Shown here piece after piece: positions 12,236 through 23,188 of a DNA stretch of 64,000 nt (the first letter of the stretch is position 1; each line of letters opens with the position of its first letter). The notes under the pieces were generated by a model. That model did not search any database and was not told the origin of the DNA. It worked only from the letters and a program-made list of their open reading frames with translations. A program made the position numbers and the translations under genes. Source of the stretch: Endomychus coccineus (taxonomy: Eukaryota; Arthropoda; Insecta; Coleoptera; Endomychidae); the NCBI GenBank assembly GCA_958510875.1, contig OY294068.1, positions 198,424,315 to 198,488,314 on the forward strand, in the 5' to 3' direction.

Positions 12236-12668
12236 TATCCAACTTTAGAAGATGATTAACCGTGTTACAGTGTCTCAAGACTCAAAATTCTAGCCATCAA
12301 ATGCCCTCAAATTTTACAACGATGTGCTTGTAAGACCTTGTAGAGCATATTTCTGCGATTGATAGAACTTTTTCTCAAATTTTCAGATCTTTGATAATTT
12401 TACAAGTGGCAAGTATGGAAAAATTCCGATTTGAGTCTACCTAATCGATTCTGATGCAACTTTAAAAAAATAAATTTTCGACCATGATAAATTCGATTCT
12501 ACACTAACATCCAACCTTAGAAGATGATGAATGGATTATGTTCTCAAATTTTATAACGATATGCTTCTAAGATCCTGCGATTGGTGGAAATTTCGAACTT
12601 TCGGATTTTTGGTAATTTTACAAGGGGTAAGTATGGGAAACTTCCGATTTCGGGCGACCTCATCGTTA
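12236..12668. repeat. Imperfect tandem duplication
   Basis: The segment from ATCCAACTTTAGAAGATGAT (about 12238) to CCGATTTGAGTCTACCTAAT is repeated from ATCCAACCTTAGAAGATGAT (about 12511) to CCGATTTCGGGCGACCTCAT. Shared anchors include CTCAAATTTTAYAACGATRT and TGGTAATTTTACAAG/TGATAATTTTACAAG. The copies have diverged and the first has extra sequence. Confidence 0.7.
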
Positions 12669-12669
12669 G

Positions 12670-14770
12670 GAGCGGCACCGAAGCTTAGTTCCTTCAGTTA
12701 ATCCCAAGCAATATGTGCTACTCCGTTAGCGATTACAAAAATTTTAGTATAAAACACGATCCAAATCGGCATGTTTCTTGCACATAATGTGTTGAACCAC
12801 GAGCGTAGCGAATGAAAAGAAACCAGCTCATTTATGATCTAGTTGTATAAATAACTGTTATGTAATCTGATATGTATTGAGGTATCAGCTAGAGAAGTGG
12901 TTATTTAAGAATAGTTCACGGTTTCAAATATTTCCCTTGTTATCCGAGATAATAATTCCTGCAGACTCTCCTGTGCCCATTTTGTTTTGCTCCTACCACT
13001 ATAAAACCATTTCGATCTAACTTTTAGTTCATTGAAATGATCGAAGAGTCGAGAAATTTAGAACTACTCCATAAATCAAAATCCAATCAGGAAAACTAAT
13101 CAAAAAGAAAAACTGTCAGAATTCTCATCAGACCAATATAGCCAATAGCATAATATCCAGCTAGCGTTATTCAGTCAAACAGCCGTGTCAGTTGAATTTG
13201 ATATTCTTATTTTACCGTTGAAGCCGATTTTACGTGATAAAAGCCAGTTTATGGGGTAGCTGGGTTTTATAGTGGCATCTCTGCCTCTGACAGTCTCTAT
13301 ATTATACAGTTTCAGTAAAGTATCAATTCTAGACGCCGCTCCCTGAGAAAGTTGGCTTCTGTGTCGGAAAGTGGATATCGAATAAGGATGCTATTAAATT
13401 GCTTAGCGCTCATTATAGCGCGGTCTCGATCTTTAGAATAACATTTATACAGACGGAACTGTTGAACAAAATATCTCCAACTACCACGCCGTGAATATAA
13501 TAATTCAAACACAATACACGTAGGTGTTATAGACGAAAATTCGTTGTATAACGATTCGACTCGTTTCATTGCAACGGCAATTTTGCAGATTGTACTGAAT
13601 AAACTGAATCCGGGCCAGTGGCGTAGCAAGAGTTAATGGGGAACCACTGCAACAAGGGTTGATGGGGCCCACTTCACATAAACATTTCCCTGAAAGCTTG
13701 TAGCAATAGTGGTAATTAATGAACACATATTATTATTTTTATTATTACAATAATTTTTCTTTTTTTTAAACTATATGGTGAGATACTGTCTCATCGGCCT
13801 ATCTTGAAAAGTCGCCGCTGGGTGTAGAATTTGAGGATGTCGTTGATAATTGGAGTAGTACAAAATTGGGCCCAGAATCTTTTAATAACAAGGGTTCGTA
13901 AAAACATGAAGATGAGTCCATTACGAAATTGTGATCAGACGTCAAAGCAGGTAGGTAATTTCTGTTTTACTTTTTTACTTTTACCTCAATAAATAATCTA
14001 CCTACAGTTAAAAAAAAATTACAAATACAAATAACTAACCAAGAATTACAGCTTCGTACAAACTTCGACAAATTCGTTGTAAGGTTCATTTGTCATATAA
14101 TGAATTTCCTACAAATAAATACGAGTTTAATCTTAAAAATGAAAAACGTTCATCTGACATTTTTTTATTCTCCTCAATTCCCCAATACCCAGGGGTGCAA
14201 CTGACCCTCCTTTCGACTTTGACTGCCATTCTAACCAGTATCTAGGAACGGCGGAACATGTTTGCTGCGAATGCCTAGCTGGGAAAAGAATAAGAACGGA
14301 GATGTTCTCTAAAGCACATTATCCCGTACCAGCAAAATCATAGGCCTTATAAAAAGACTGAACATGCTGGTTGAACCATAACTGAAGGAAACAGAAGACA
14401 AGGGGTCTCCTTTTGAAAAATTGAACTGACTGCAGATATAGAAAACTGAAATGTCATTTCATATCATGGCAAAGGCAACTAGGCAACTACGTACATATTG
14501 ATTCAAGTGTTGCCATCTATGATCACTCACATATACTACCAAAATATATCGCTGATATCATTTAGACCCACTACGCTTTCTATGACATTTATTTAGTAGA
14601 TAGCGCGCGCACGAAGAGGTTTAGTCTTCTCGTTTATGAAATAATATTGAAGATAATTTAATGCCAAGATGGATAACTGATTAAGACTATAACTATATTT
14701 TGTTGAAATAAATTTCGTCGGATACATCGATATCGATCGGGAATAGTTCACGTTCAACTTATAAATTAGA
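12670..14770. other. Unassigned AT-rich DNA
   Basis: Minus-strand ORFs of 105 and 73 codons near 13.3-13.7 kb show no recognised domain. A CAGTGGCGTAGCAAGAG sequence at 13617 resembles a hAT terminal repeat, but no matching partner end is seen. Confidence 0.45.
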
Positions 14771-14775
14771 AAATC

Positions 14776-15230
14776 ATGGCAGAAAATGACCAAATCAAAA
14801 AAAAACGAATTCAAAGATTAGCACAGTGGAAGCGATCCGGAGCATAAGCTAAACGAAACTTTGGTCAAAGATATGTTGAGCGTGGGTGTGAAGTACATGA
14901 AGACAAATCGATGAGACTTTATGATCACACCAGCAGATACAAGTGAAATGAACATTTCACAGAAGAAGAACGAAGGTCTATATTTTCGGATTTTTTGGGA
15001 ACTTGGAAAGAAGCACTGATTGCGATTTGCAAACTCCGTTTATTACCTCATGTGTATACTCCTGAACGTTATAATCGACATGCACTGACTCAGAAGAACA
15101 TGCACTGACTCAGAAGAACATAAGCACGAAAATAACCGTATTTGTAAGAAGTTTTTCTTGTATACATTACAACTAGCCTTACGCAAGGAATTCTATCGCA
15201 GTATACAAGAATACATTTGTGGCTTCCTTA
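14776..15230 (+). pseudogene. DUF7869-type protein, N-terminal part, decayed
   Basis: From an ATG the frame reads MAENDQIKKKRIQRLAQWKR, a stop, AKRNFGQRYVE, RLYDHTSRYK, a stop, then NEHFTEEERRSIFSDF. A frame change later gives NNRICKKFFLYTLQLALR. As I recall the family, the N-terminal part of these arthropod proteins has a (T/S)EEERxxIFxxFW segment followed by a VCKxxFLxTL segment; the C-terminal part of another copy is at 41.4-42.2 kb. Stops and frameshifts make this copy dead. It contains an exact 20-bp tandem duplication at 15081-15120. Function is unknown. Confidence 0.55.
15081..15120. repeat. Exact 20-bp tandem duplication
   Basis: TGCACTGACTCAGAAGAACA occurs twice in a row inside the DUF7869-type remnant. 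The identity suggests a recent slippage event. Confidence 0.9.
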
Positions 15231-16800
15231 TCAGCTATTATATAGCATGGTGATGATAGATGTTACAAATTTGTTCTTAAATTTGCCTTTGAATCTGTAT
15301 CTTCATGTTTATGATATACTTGTATATACCTAAGTAATAAAAATGAATAAGAACATAACGTGTGAATAAACTATATCATTCATAATTGGGATATAAAACC
15401 GAAAATTATGATTCATCAGAAATAAAATTTATAAGCATGGTTCATTTCGAATAAACATCAACTTTGAAATGATATTATGTGAACACAAATTTGATATTTT
15501 ACAATACGGAACGCTCATAAACTGCAATGGCAATACAATATAAGCTGCTTGTTACATTCAAAGTACCTAATTTATTTCCAAGGCACAGTTACGACTCGGG
15601 CTAAAGTTCTTTTATGATGCTGAAAATGCGGTAAACTTATTAACTATATAGGTAATGCTGAGAGGGTCGTATTATACATTTGCGAAACTTAACAGAATAA
15701 AATAAAGCTCATCTAGAATGCAAAAAGAAACTGGGATTGTTCCGACACAATGTTTCTACAGAACGATGAGTTATAAACTAGTTTACATCGGAAAAAGGAG
15801 AAAAAAGTTCAATCTTTAATTTTAACGGCATTGAGCTGCTTGAGGCATCCAGAACACTTCAACCACACGGAACAGATAGAATATGAGGACGATGTGATGT
15901 TTCGGAAAGAGGAGGTAAATTATTCTTTATTTCTTGGTATATCAAGGATTATTGAAAAAAAATCAGTTTTTATTATATGAAAAAGGATAACATAGTATGT
16001 GTTTATTTGTAGACTGTCTTATGTGGACACAGTCACGTGTTATAGTTCGGGACCTTAGAGATCGCCTAACAGAAGCATGAGACCCGAGTTCATAGCTTGA
16101 TAACAATTTTCAATAACCGCTACTATAATATCGTGATACATTACTATAGCCTCTTCCTTGCCGCACTGACTATGTCTCATGTTCAGCACAGTATAGCTGC
16201 GCCACCATGCGTTTGGGACAATCAGGAGGGAAATTTGAATTACGAATATTTTATAGCTTTTAATGTGCATTTAGATTCATTTTTTCGTTTGAACAGTTTA
16301 GATAAAGTGCTTACTCTTCTTACAAAAGTATTATCAATAAAATACCCCCTCCACTATATTAAAAGGAGCATTTTGATAAATAAAATTCCATATGGATGTA
16401 TTTAATTTATTAGATGCCTGGAAATTACAAAGAGGAGTTATGTTCTGTAATTTATTAGTAAAAAACAGTTACAAAAGACAATTCAACTTCTACAAATTAC
16501 GAATGTTAACTTTTAATAGAAAATTACTAATGTAAAGAATATAGGCATAAGTATATAGATATAGAATATAGACATATTGAAATTGCAGCATTAAAATTTT
16601 GAATATTTTCTCAAAATAAAAAGAAGAACTCAGTTTCCTTCTATTTTCTTTCTATCAAGTTTATTAGCACTTGAATGATGATATTGATCGAATATTTATA
16701 TAATGAACAAATTGAATTCATAGGAAACTTGGATAAGTTATTGAATACTGTAAACGTATAAGCACCTTGAGAATTTAATGGTAAATTAAGTGTAGGCACA
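15231..16800. other. Unassigned AT-rich DNA
   Basis: A 102-codon + strand ORF (16097-16405) overlaps a 71-codon minus-strand one; neither shows a known domain. Confidence 0.45.
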
Positions 16801-16809
16801 GCATTAATA

Positions 16810-17690
16810 GCCAGTCTCTTAGAACCAGGACATATGCACTGTTCTTAAAAATGTCTTTGGCAGACAGGCTGAGGCCTTCGCCACTACCAATGGTCTAGAA
16901 CAGTTAATTAAGGAACCAACACGGATTCCTGATATGAACTATGTTTATGCCACTACGCTTCCTCACTAATAATCCAGATTTCTACGAAGTAAAGGACCGT
17001 GCACAATTGGGAAACTCTGACCATTCACTCGACACTACCACATGTCCACGAACCAATCCAACACCTCCATGAACCGTTTGGCATTACAACTAAGCCGCTG
17101 GGATGGTCTTCTCATGTCTTCTTCTTATTTCCTTGGCGAAGCGTATGTTTTAAATTTGACGATCCAACGCAATGTGCCTATTAGAGTAGACATAGAAACT
17201 TACAAACCCCATAGCAATAAACTACCGTCATCTGATGAACTATGGTTGGCTAAAATCTGTTCTAGGCTCGTTGCTTCAAAACAAACAGCATGCCCTCGAC
17301 ACAGTCTTCGACTCGGTAACCCGAGAGGAATTTATTGAAACCAGAAATATCTGCAATGATACAATAAGCGCTTCGCAAAAGGCATATAACGCCAAAATAG
17401 GATCAAAGCTTATCGAACGCCGGAACAGATCCCGTTCGTTTTGGTTTTTCGCCACAGCAATTGGTGGAAACTTCACTTCCAGTTCATTCCCTGCCCCAAT
17501 CAAAGATGATGGCATACTGGATATTACACCACAAGAAAAAGTCAGCCTTTGTGCTGGAATGTTTGTTCTCAATACCAAGAAGGTTATGAGACCAGATGGC
17601 ATTCCACCTGTCGTTCTCAAGGAATTAAGAGCCTTAATTAACTTGTTGTGGTTCCTTCCAGATGGAAGACAGCTAGAGTCCAACCAATAC
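16810..17690 (+). pseudogene. Jockey-type LINE fragment: end of endonuclease, linker, start of RT
   Basis: Pieces in shifting frames follow the order of a Jockey-type pol. The endonuclease end shows AEAFATTNGLEQLIKEPTRI, then NNPDFYEVKDRAQLGNSDHS, the family's NSDH motif. The linker shows FIETRNICNDTISASQKAYN and RSRSFWFFATAIGGNF. The RT start shows KKVMRPDGIPPVVLKELRA, the PDGIP motif. The ORF 17235-17822 covers most of the last part. It is truncated on both sides, with stops in the endonuclease part. A closely similar linker sits on the minus strand at 52.7-52.9 kb. Confidence 0.85.
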
Positions 17691-17829
17691 CAGAAAATAT
17701 ATTATATGACAACGGTTATGCCCTTTTCCAAAACATACACGTTATATTTCACGCTATGTTTCCTCCTGCTACATTATAGAGACCATAATAGTAACTTCAA
17801 AAGGTATTCTAGTGAATACTAATTTTGCA

Positions 17830-18735
17830 CTGTCCCGTTCTCTGTAGTCCTGGGGTGGAAACATTATGTTGCAATGTTTATTTGTTTCCTTGGTATCTCT
17901 CCTACTAATGTTTTGACGGTATAAGCGAACTGTTAATGTAATTAAACAATTCCAACGTTCCTTAATGATCCCAATCCAATTATTATTTTTCGCATGACGG
18001 AATTAATTCGCGTACACTCGCCGAATTGCAAGGTTCATATAATTAGAGGACCTTGTTGTTGTTGTTGTTGGTATCTAGGCGGCTCTGGCTATGATGCAGT
18101 CAAGCGATCACATGGATCATGCAGAATAGTTACTGATGCGACAGTAATGATATACATGTGGACTGAAACTCTATCTCACTCTCTGCAAATTGTACTAGCT
18201 TTGAATCTGTCATCTAAACCATGTACCATTCGAATATATTCGAATTTATTCAAACATGTCGAAATATGTGAATGTTTATTAATATTTCAGTTGGTTTTAA
18301 TTAAATTCTCAATTTCAGCAGCGAGTTTTACAAACTTGTATATTAGTTTAATTATTATGGCTCATCAACTTGCAAAATCATAAAGCGTTCCTCTTCGAAA
18401 TATTGGATTCCTTTCTTGGATATTTCAAAACGCAAGATTAAAAATATAATATAGGCGGATTAGCTTAAGATTTCCATTCAGCTCTGAATGGAAGATATTG
18501 CTCTGACACCCTTCCTTGCAATATGTTTAACTTGAAGAATCTTTGTAGCATAAAATATCATTGCTGCCGACACTTAGCAGCTATTTTCTGTTCTAAGTGA
18601 ATATCTATAACTGTTTCTCAATTCATGAATATATATGAATATTTAGAATTATAAATTCACCATTTTGGATCATGATATCTCAATTTACACTTTTCCACTC
18701 GAAAACAAGTTCATCAATTTGAACAATAATTTTGT
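17830..18735. other. Unassigned AT-rich DNA
   Basis: A 129-codon + strand ORF (17994-18383) contains a CCCCC run from a GTT/GTTGTT repeat near 18055. No domain is recognised. Confidence 0.45.
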
Positions 18736-18751
18736 TATAGTACTGAGGACC

Positions 18752-18778
18752 TTTCGGCTACCAAGTAGCCATCATCGG
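18752..18778 (-). ncRNA. Hammerhead-ribozyme-like stem-loop
   Basis: The minus strand reads CCGATGA, T, GGCTAC, TTG, GTAGCC, GAAA, then GGTCCTCAGTAC. Stem II is a perfect 6-bp helix. Compared with the copy at 9851, GATAGCT became GGTAGCC while the helix is kept. The first box has C instead of U at its second position. Confidence 0.45.
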
Positions 18779-19029
18779 AGTAAAAGTTCCACTCTCTCAA
18801 TATCCTCTGGTTCCTCATTGGCTCGAAAAGCTATCATTTTTGAAGCAGTTTTGGTTTTAAATGGCCCGCTCTCATTCAGTGACTATTTTGTCTGAAGAAA
18901 CGACCAAATTTAGATCCAAAAAAAATTTTTAAGAACCTGTAGAAGAAGACTTATCACAGAAGAGCATATTTCTGTGATGAGTGAACGTGGGTCCAGATAC
19001 TTGGGTCACATGAGACCGGAAAGCGGCTG

Positions 19030-19480
19030 AGCGTTTTCATATTAAACAATATTTTGATATAGAAGACCTGATTGTTGGATCCGATGGTACAGTAGTTAAT
19101 ACAGGAGTGAACAATGATATGACCAATTTATTAGAAAAACAATCAAGGCGTCCTCTGCAGTTGTTAATTGGAATTGGTTTATTCAACCTTCATGAACTTC
19201 CACTGCGACATCTAGTTGGCGAAACGTCAGGCCCACGTGGACTTAAAGGTATTATTGGACAACAGCTATATCACTGTGAAACTTTTCCTGTTGTGAAATT
19301 TGGAAAAATTACAAGCAATCTTCCCAAAATTCATAATAGAGAATGTGATCTTAGCACAGACCAAAATTACCTCGTTGAAATAGGAGGTGATTGAACCAAG
19401 TAAAGTTACTGGTTCCGTAGCTTTGAAAAATTTGTCCTACACGATGGGTTACCACAGTAAGACTCAGTCCTCAGTACTTT
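19030..19480 (+). pseudogene. Fragment of a recurrent uncharacterised arthropod ORF (ELPLRHL family)
   Basis: The frame reads IVGSDGTVVNTG, then HELPLRHLVGETSGPRGLKG, IIGQQLYHCETFPVVKF and DLSTDQNYLVEI before a stop at 19392. I recall an uncharacterised, multicopy arthropod protein family with ELPLRHL, GP and GxIGK landmarks. It behaves like a transposon or virus-derived gene, but its function is not known to me. Here only about 120 residues remain. Weak similarity may continue to 19480 in another frame. Confidence 0.5.
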
Positions 19481-19833
19481 AACATTATTTCTTATTTACA
19501 GTGTTATAGTGTATCCAGTGGGAAGTCTTTCATAGTTTACTAATAATTTCGTCACCAACTCAGTGGTATTTCCATTATATAGAGTTATGCATTGATTCAA
19601 GAAAATGCATTGGATAAATAACAAACATATATTCATGTTAGCACTCAATAGACAGGATTTTTCTGGGACTATGGGTATTAGGTGAGGTTTGTTCGAATCT
19701 AGTTGGAGTTCATGCCCTAAAATAAAAGATTTGCAGCTACATACACTCTTCAAAAGTAGCTATGGAACTTCGTTTGTTGCTACATGGTCTAAGATGTCGA
19801 TCTAACAAGCTGAAGTGAATATGCTGAATAATA

Positions 19834-20215
19834 TACAGGCTGATTTTCTTACAAGCTAAGGAGATTCGAGTAATTAGTGGGGACTAACAAACATGTTTGC
19901 TTGATAAACTATTACGAAAACCCAATAAAATCAAGTTTCAAGTTTTTTAATTTTTCATCTACATAGACTACCCTATGGTTGGGATATATGCGATTATTCT
20001 CAATAGTGAAAGAAAAAAAATCGATAGATTACGTACAGACTGATTTTTGTTATGTGTTCATGAGATTGGAAGAGTAATTAGTGGGGACTTACAAAAAATT
20101 TTTGAATGATAAACTATTACGAAAACCCAATAAAATCAAGTTTCAAGTTCAAATTTTTATTATGGTTGAAATAAATGAGATTGTTTTCCACAGAGAATTG
20201 TTTTTTTCTACGGAT
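19834..20215. repeat. Two tandem copies of a ~200-bp unit
   Basis: TACAGGCTGATTTTCTTACA at 19834 and TACAGACTGATTTTTGTTAT at 20034 start similar units. Both contain GTAATTAGTGGGGACT and ATTACGAAAACCCAATAAAA (19911 and 20116). The unit's AAAAAATCGATAGATTACGT end has a near copy (AAAAAAATCGGTAGATTAAG) at about 21957, on the far side of the Crypton-like gene. Confidence 0.75.
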
Positions 20216-20217
20216 GC
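20203..20217 (+). repeat. 15-bp inverted repeat, left copy
   Basis: TTTTTCTACGGATGC is the exact reverse complement of 21799-21813. The pair brackets the Crypton-like ORF. Confidence 0.7.
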
Positions 20218-20281
20218 TATACAATGTGCCACTTCTCTCATCGCTTTCATACGTTCAAAACGAAAGATTTCCGCCAATACA

Positions 20282-20322
20282 GTGAGATATAATTTCTCAC
20301 AGTGAGAAATAATTTCTCACTG
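20282..20322. repeat. Paired palindromes upstream of the Crypton-like gene
   Basis: 20282-20300 is GTGAGATATAATTTCTCAC, nearly palindromic. 20300-20322 is a perfect palindrome with 11-bp arms (CAGTGAGAAAT) around a single A. The two sit side by side. Similar GTGAGAAA...TTTCTCAC sequences occur twice in the hairpin 3' of the gene. Confidence 0.8.
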
Positions 20323-20564
20323 TTATCACGATAACCCAAGTCAGTCATGAATTGTTACATGTCAGATTGATATGACACGTTCTCCACGTTGACTACGCTA
20401 CGCCGACGATTCGCGTGCAATATCCAAGTAGCCCATTGTTGGCGTTTCTATAACAACAAAACCGAAGCACTGCATAATTATTGCTGTCAACTTACCCAAC
20501 GAAAATAGTTTTATTGTTATTTGTTATAATATAAACAGTTCAGATTCATTAAATATAGAATATA

Positions 20565-21744
20565 ATGGAATACGAAGATTTAGAGTCGGAAAATACACCT
20601 CCAGAAATTATTCAGAAAGCAATAGATGTTTGCAATAATTTGCTACCAAGCACATCAAGAGAAAAATATGAAATCGCTTACAGAAACTTTATGGACTGGA
20701 AAATGAAAGCCAAGATAAATTCTTGTTCCGAAAATACCTTGTTAGTTTATTTTGAAGAGTTGTCAAGAAGATTGAAATCATCAACATTATGGTCTCAGTA
20801 CTCGATGCTAAGGAGTACCTTAATGATTGAAAACTGTGTTGATATATCAAAATACGTAAAACTACGTGCATTTTTAAAACGCAAATCTGAAAAATATGTT
20901 CCAAAACAGTCAAAAACATTAACTTCTGAAGAAATTCAACAATTTTTAAAAGATGCACCTTATGAAAAGTATTTGCTGATAAAGGTATGAATTGAAAATT
21001 TTTATATTGTTATCGGAAAATGAATGTTTGGTTTTGATTTCAGGCTGCTTTAGCTATTGGCCTTACAGGGGCATGCCGTTGTGATGAACTTCGAAAATTA
21101 AAAATTGATGACATGGAAAATATCAATTCGGCCCTTTTAATAAAATTACCCGATCCTAAAACCAAGGTTCCTAAAAATTTCACAGTCACAGGAGAATTCT
21201 ACCAAATTTACAAAAAATATGTGAAGCTTTGACCATGCACAAATGAAACACTTTTTTTTTTAATTACAAAAATAGCAAATGTACGAAACAGCCTGTAGGG
21301 ATAAATAAATTTGGCACCATGGCGAAAGAAATAGCGAAATTTTTGCAATTACCGAACCCTGAATTATATACTGGCCACTGTTTTCGAAGGTCATCTGCGA
21401 CTATTTTAGTTAATGCAGGGGCAGATCTTTTAACTTTAAAACGCCATGGGGGTTGGGAATCCAGCAATGTTGCTGAATCTTATATCGACAACTCCATAGC
21501 TAACAAAATGAAAATTTCAAAAAGTATAGTAGAATCCATTCAGCCCCCAGTGCCATTAGAACCTGAACACAACAATGCTGTGGAAGCTCAGTACGTTTCC
21601 CCATCAACTTCAACTTCGACCGCAGCTAATATTTCAATTACCGAAAACATGTTGAAACTAAACAACCTACCAGGAATTACTTTACAAAATAGTTCAAATA
21701 TATCTGTTAATTACTATTTTAAATACAATATAAAAATGAGTTAA
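20565..21744 (+). pseudogene. Crypton-like tyrosine recombinase
   Basis: Exon 1 (20565-20984) starts MEYEDLESEN and encodes an SAM-like core-binding domain (SENTLLVYFEELSRRL). A 59-bp intron (GTATGA...TTTCAG, 20985-21043) is spliced in frame to AALAIGLTGACRCDELRKLK, which carries the first catalytic Arg. A TGA at 21230-21232 and a frameshift at the T-run near 21250 break the frame. The last part (21319-21744) has GHCFRRSSATIL (His-x-x-Arg), LKRHGGWES (His/Trp) and the AESYID tyrosine. All YR landmarks are therefore present. The C-terminus is Ser/Thr-rich. YR genes of this type in animal genomes are Cryptons. Only two lesions suggest a fairly young copy. Confidence 0.85.
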
Positions 21745-21810
21745 TGACATACAAGTATTATTGTATATGTATTTTAATTTTCAATACTTGAAAACAACGC
21801 ATCCGTAGAA

Positions 21811-21950
21811 AAAGTACAATGTACAATTCGTGAGAAAACGACATATTTCTCACTCGCTTGATTTGCGGCACTCGCCTTCGGCTCGTGCCAACAAACTTCT
21901 GCGCTCGTGAGAAATATGTCGTTTTTCTCACTTGTTGTACAATGTACTAT
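21811..21950. repeat. Hairpin of nested palindromes 3' of the Crypton-like gene
   Basis: Arm A at 21830-21853 runs from GTGAGAAAACGACATA to TTTCTCAC. Arm B at 21907-21931 is its reverse complement with one extra base. Each arm is itself near-palindromic. Outside the arms, GTACAATGTAC and TTGTACAATGTAC extend the pairing. The loop holds GGCACTCGCCTTCGGCTCGTGCC, a GC-rich mini-hairpin. Confidence 0.8.
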
Positions 21951-21959
21951 TTCAAACAA

Positions 21960-23180
21960 AAAAATCGGTAGATTAAGTGCCTCCTTAATTTATTTTCATA
22001 TATTTCTAACGACTTTTAGCAGCAAGAATAAATGTGCTTTTCAATTTTACAACTATGTTAAATTCGAATGAACGAATGAATTCGAAGTGACTTCTCTCAC
22101 TTGTGTTATCAAAATAGCTTTAGGACACTCCAGCGGGTTAAATGTATGATCGTAGGAACAGGGAATATTTTGGAAATGATTTAGGAACCGGTAATGACAG
22201 ACGTTATGATATACTCTATGTGTCATTGAAATTTCCTTCAAATAGTCTACATAACGTATTTTACAACTCTATGTTTTATGCTGCCACCTGCTGTCAGCTT
22301 GACTTTTGGGAATTATTCACACTATAATATGACACTTCATTCCCCTATCCGCCACCTTGGGACGCACCTTGATGCGGTTACACACAATAGAAGAAGGCTA
22401 CTGCTTTACAGGTACCTATTCTGACCTAACCTGGCCTAACCTTTTTTAAGCTGGACGGCAAATCCTGTAAATCCTTCATGGACACCTCACAATTGTTTTA
22501 ATCGTACCGGGCATAGTGTTGGCATTATTCCAGTATTGTCTCTTTTGTTCGTCCTTTTCTCCTTACCTTTCACTCTTCTTGGCTTCTTTTCGACTTGTTT
22601 GATCGTGTGGTATCCCACAGTGCATACCAGTTGGTCCACGGGACCTACTTTGTTTCACTCCTACCACCGACTCTGCTGCCAACCTAACAACAAAGCCGCC
22701 AGCAGTCCCGTATCTACCATCTGGGGTCTCGGTTACAGGTGTTCGCGCTGTGCCTCGTTCAAATTTGTCTGGTTATGAACCTACCCTACCACAGCTAAAC
22801 TAATTTTATTTTTAGTTGGTGCTGAAAGAATCTGTAGTACGTATTGCTGAGTTACTTGGTAAGAAGACAGAACCCTCGTAATGGAATCAATACCGTTCTC
22901 TAAAATATTTAAAACGTATTTCTATTACTCGAGACAATTTACAAAAACCATGAATATTTTCCAGCAATGATGGTAGTTACTAATAAAAACGAAATTCTGT
23001 TATCAAACTGGTTTAGTACGATGCAAGCATAAAAGCGCCTGCATAAATCTGAAACGATGCGTACACCTGACGTTTATGTAATTTAAACCATCCGGGCCAT
23101 TTGAAATTCAATTAGCAACGAAATAATTTGCTATTGCGTAGAGTTTTGAAATGAACACACTCCATAATTCTTAATATCAT
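21960..23180. other. Unassigned DNA
   Basis: Small ORFs only. The part from 22320 to 22800 is richer in GC and has an 80-codon + strand ORF (22536-22778) with no recognised domain. Confidence 0.4.
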
Positions 23181-23188
23181 ATAATAAC

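Noticed and set aside
13617..13640. CAGTGGCGTAGC as one end of a hAT element
   Set aside because: No matching inverted end or 8-bp duplication could be found nearby.
17276..17683. 135-codon minus-strand ORF
   Set aside because: Antisense shadow of the Jockey-type LINE fragment on the + strand.
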